A stretch of DNA of 64,000 bases from CAYQXJ01 sp964421565 (GTDB taxonomy: Bacteria > Planctomycetota > Brocadiia > SM23-32): contig CAYQXJ010000009.1 in the NCBI GenBank assembly GCA_964421565.1, positions 62,001 to 126,000 on the forward strand, read 5' to 3'. The position numbers were made by a program, and so were the translations under genes. The notes below the pieces were generated by a model that saw only the letters and a list, made by a program, of their open reading frames with translations, ran no database searches and had not been told where the DNA came from. How positions within the stretch are numbered: position 1 is the first letter of the stretch; each line of letters starts with the position of its first letter. Shown piece by piece: positions 62,071 through 64,000 of the stretch.

Positions 62071-63477
62071 ATGAGCCTGGCCGAACAGCTCGGAAACGTC
62101 TGGCGGATTCAAGACCTCCGCCGGAAAGTGCTGCTCACCCTCGGCTTGTTGGCTCTGTGCCGTGTCGGCGTCTATGTGCCGCTGCCAGGCATCGACGTGC
62201 AGGCTCTCGACCAGCTCCTGCAGAGCATGCAGGACGCGCCTGGAGGACAGTTGCTCGGCCTGGTCAACCTCTTCACAGGCGGGGCGCTCGGCCGAGGAGC
62301 CATTTTCGGGCTCGGTATTATGCCCTACATCAGCGCGTCCATCATCTTCACCCTCATGGCCAATGTCATACCGAGCTTGGAGCAGTTGAAGAAGGAGGGC
62401 GCTGTCGGGCAGCGCAAGCTCAACCAATACACCCGTGTGGCGACGGTGTTCATCTGCTTTTTCCAGGGCGCCATACTGGTCCGCGGGCTGGTGCAGATGG
62501 TTCCGGGCATCGTGCCGGTGCCGGTTCAGGAGAGCGGCGCGCGGATGGTCGTGTTTATGCTCACCAGTGGGTTCCTGATGATGGTGGGCACCATGTTTCT
62601 GATGTGGATTGGCGAGCAGATCGACGAGCATGGAATCGGCAACGGTATATCGCTGATCATTATGATCGGTATCCTGGCGCGCATACCGGCCGCCATTACG
62701 GAGATGGCGGCCCAGATTCAGAGCGCGGAAAGCTCGCAGACCGTCATACTGAAGTTGCTGGTATTGTTTGCCCTGTTCGTGGCGGTCATCGTGGCGATCG
62801 TTTACATAACCCGAGGTGAGCGCCGGATACCCGTCCAACAGCAGAAGCACGTGCGCGGCCCCAAAGTCTACGGCGGCCAGAAGCATTACCTGCCGCTGCG
62901 CGTCAACCAGGCGGGCGTTATGCCGATCATCTTCGCACAGGCCCTGCTTACGTTTCCTGTGATCATTGCCGCCTCCGCCACGAATGCGCTGGAAGGCAGT
63001 GGCAGCGCGTGGTACGGATTCTTCAAGTCTATCGCGAACGCAGTTTCGCCCGGCAGCGGGCTCACCTTCAGCTACATCGTGCTGTACGGAATGCTCATCT
63101 TCTTTTTCTGCTACTTCTGGACGGCCGTCATGTTCAACCCGAAGGAGATGAGCGAGAACCTGCAGAACTACGGCAGCTTCATCCCCGGCATCCGCCCCGG
63201 CAAACGGACCGCCGATTACCTGGAGGGCATCATGAACCGGGTAACCCTTGCCGGCAGCTTCTTCCTGCTACTAATCGCGCTGATGCCGATGCTGGTGGGC
63301 AGCTTCGCCGGGGGAGGGTACTCCGCCGTGGCTGGCTTCTACGGCGGCACAAGCATCCTGATCGTTGTCGGTGTCTCGCTGGATCTATGGCGCCGCATCA
63401 ATGATCACCTGGAGATGCGGCGCTACAGCGGATTCGCCGCCGGGTCGGGCGGACGTCGGCGAAGCCGGCGCCGGTGA
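62071..63477 (+). CDS. secY: Preprotein translocase subunit SecY
   Basis: 468 residues, ten membrane helices. Recognisable parts: VYVPLPGIDVQAL after helix 1, GIMPYISASIIF, RGERRIPVQQQK loop and MNRVTLAGSFFLLLIALMP. Forms the protein-conducting channel with SecE and SecG. Ends in an Arg-rich tail. Co-transcribed with rplO and adk. Confidence 0.97.
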   Translation: MSLAEQLGNVWRIQDLRRKVLLTLGLLALCRVGVYVPLPGIDVQALDQLLQSMQDAPGGQLLGLVNLFTGGALGRGAIFGLGIMPYISASIIFTLMANVIPSLEQLKKEGAVGQRKLNQYTRVATVFICFFQGAILVRGLVQMVPGIVPVPVQESGARMVVFMLTSGFLMMVGTMFLMWIGEQIDEHGIGNGISLIIMIGILARIPAAITEMAAQIQSAESSQTVILKLLVLFALFVAVIVAIVYITRGERRIPVQQQKHVRGPKVYGGQKHYLPLRVNQAGVMPIIFAQALLTFPVIIAASATNALEGSGSAWYGFFKSIANAVSPGSGLTFSYIVLYGMLIFFFCYFWTAVMFNPKEMSENLQNYGSFIPGIRPGKRTADYLEGIMNRVTLAGSFFLLLIALMPMLVGSFAGGGYSAVAGFYGGTSILIVVGVSLDLWRRINDHLEMRRYSGFAAGSGGRRRSRRR

Positions 63478-63511
63478 GCAGAGATACGCCCTGTTTAGGG
63501 AAGGCGATACG

Positions 63512-64000
63512 GTGAAACTTGTATTCCTGGGTCCGCCTGGCGCAGGCAAGGGCACGCAGGCCAAGAGGATGGCCGAACGGTTTCAGATCGTGCACGCCTC
63601 AACGGGCGATATCTTCCGGGAGGCGGTCTCCGACGCAACGGAGCTGGGCCGCACGGTGAAGGAATACCTGGACAGCGGCAAGTTGGTGCCTGATGAGTTA
63701 ACTTCGCAGGTCGTCGAGGAGATGGTGGTAGAGCGCTATGAGAGCTATCTTCTCGATGGCTACCCGCGGACGATCGGGCAGGGCCAGGACCTGGAGCGCA
63801 TGCTAAGCGCCCGCAAGGAGAGCCTGGATGCCGTCGTTTACTTTCATCTCGACGACGATGCCGCGATGGAGCGGCTGACCGGTCGCCTGGTCTGCACTGA
63901 GTGCGGCGCCAACTACCACCGCAAGTTCATGCAGCCCGAACAGGAAGGCGTCTGCAACGAATGCGGCGGGCGACTGAAGGTGCGTAGCGACAGCGCGCCC
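63512..64000 (+). CDS. adk: Adenylate kinase, C-terminus cut by window edge
   Basis: First 163 codons present. P-loop GPPGAGKGTQ (residues 7-16), STGDIFRE, LLDGYPRT and the start of the LID domain with a zinc-type Cys pattern (CTECGANYH, CNECGG). GTG 63512 is preceded by GGGAAGGCG. The gene follows secY by 34 bp, as in many spc operons. Confidence 0.95.
   Translation, partial: MKLVFLGPPGAGKGTQAKRMAERFQIVHASTGDIFREAVSDATELGRTVKEYLDSGKLVPDELTSQVVEEMVVERYESYLLDGYPRTIGQGQDLERMLSARKESLDAVVYFHLDDDAAMERLTGRLVCTECGANYHRKFMQPEQEGVCNECGGRLKVRSDSAP

Noticed and set aside
1..64000. CRISPR arrays, rRNA genes, prophage modules
   Set aside because: No regularly spaced repeats, rRNA-like stretches or phage structural genes were seen.

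Overview
The window is a 64 kb stretch of a high-GC bacterial chromosome with dense coding and short gaps. The gene content fits a Planctomycetota/PVC-type lineage or a neighbouring uncultured phylum. The clues are a giant Ser/Thr kinase with N-terminal zinc ribbons and a C-terminal beta-propeller, a sulfatase relic, a corrinoid protein with a URO-D-like partner, an IS200-like transposase with GC hairpin repeats, a zinc-type S14 and no L30 gene in the spc operon. The phylum call is an inference from gene content only; there is no rRNA gene here. Many genes have recognisable sigma70-type promoters (TTGACA, 16-18 bp, TATAAT), and these helped to choose several start codons.

Layout. 0-2.6 kb, minus strand: leuA followed by trpS (cut by the window edge), preceded by a candidate leucine attenuator. 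2.6-5 kb: a histidine kinase with an N-terminal Rossmann domain, then cvpA. 5-10.7 kb, minus strand: a membrane protein with a WaaP-like kinase domain, a small three-gene cluster, a corrinoid protein, a TPR protein and a URO-D-like protein. 10.8-11.8 kb: a quadruple zf-TFIIB protein. 12-16.4 kb: a four-gene cluster (SPT-like synthase, GNAT acyltransferase, NAD-dependent reductase, PAP2/Aur1-like transferase) that looks like a bacterial ceramide/phosphoceramide pathway. 16.5-30.5 kb: YprB-like exonuclease, tRNA-Arg, radical SAM protein, an unusual Lon, RdgB, two sister MFS transporters with an RraA-like protein, a small glycan locus and a CnoX-like thioredoxin.

30.7-36 kb is the accessory region: a type IIG restriction-modification gene whose C-terminal domain is separated from the body by a REP-associated (RAYT) transposase flanked by inverted hairpin repeats, next to tRNA-Pro. 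It is followed by a sulfatase pseudogene carrying a large internal deletion.

36.8-52 kb, minus strand: yjbQ, a GT4 glycosyltransferase, the rpmF-plsX-fabHDG-acpP-fabF lipid operon, a ferritin-like protein, the kinase, trpBA and nadE. 52.2-64 kb, plus strand: the S10-spc ribosomal protein operon from rpsJ to secY and the start of adk, with an unusual 325 bp gap after rpsJ.

The observations most worth follow-up are the compact sphingolipid-type cluster, the transposase-split type IIG enzyme, the Lon protease whose catalytic lysine position holds arginine, and the nearly leaderless leucine leader peptide.
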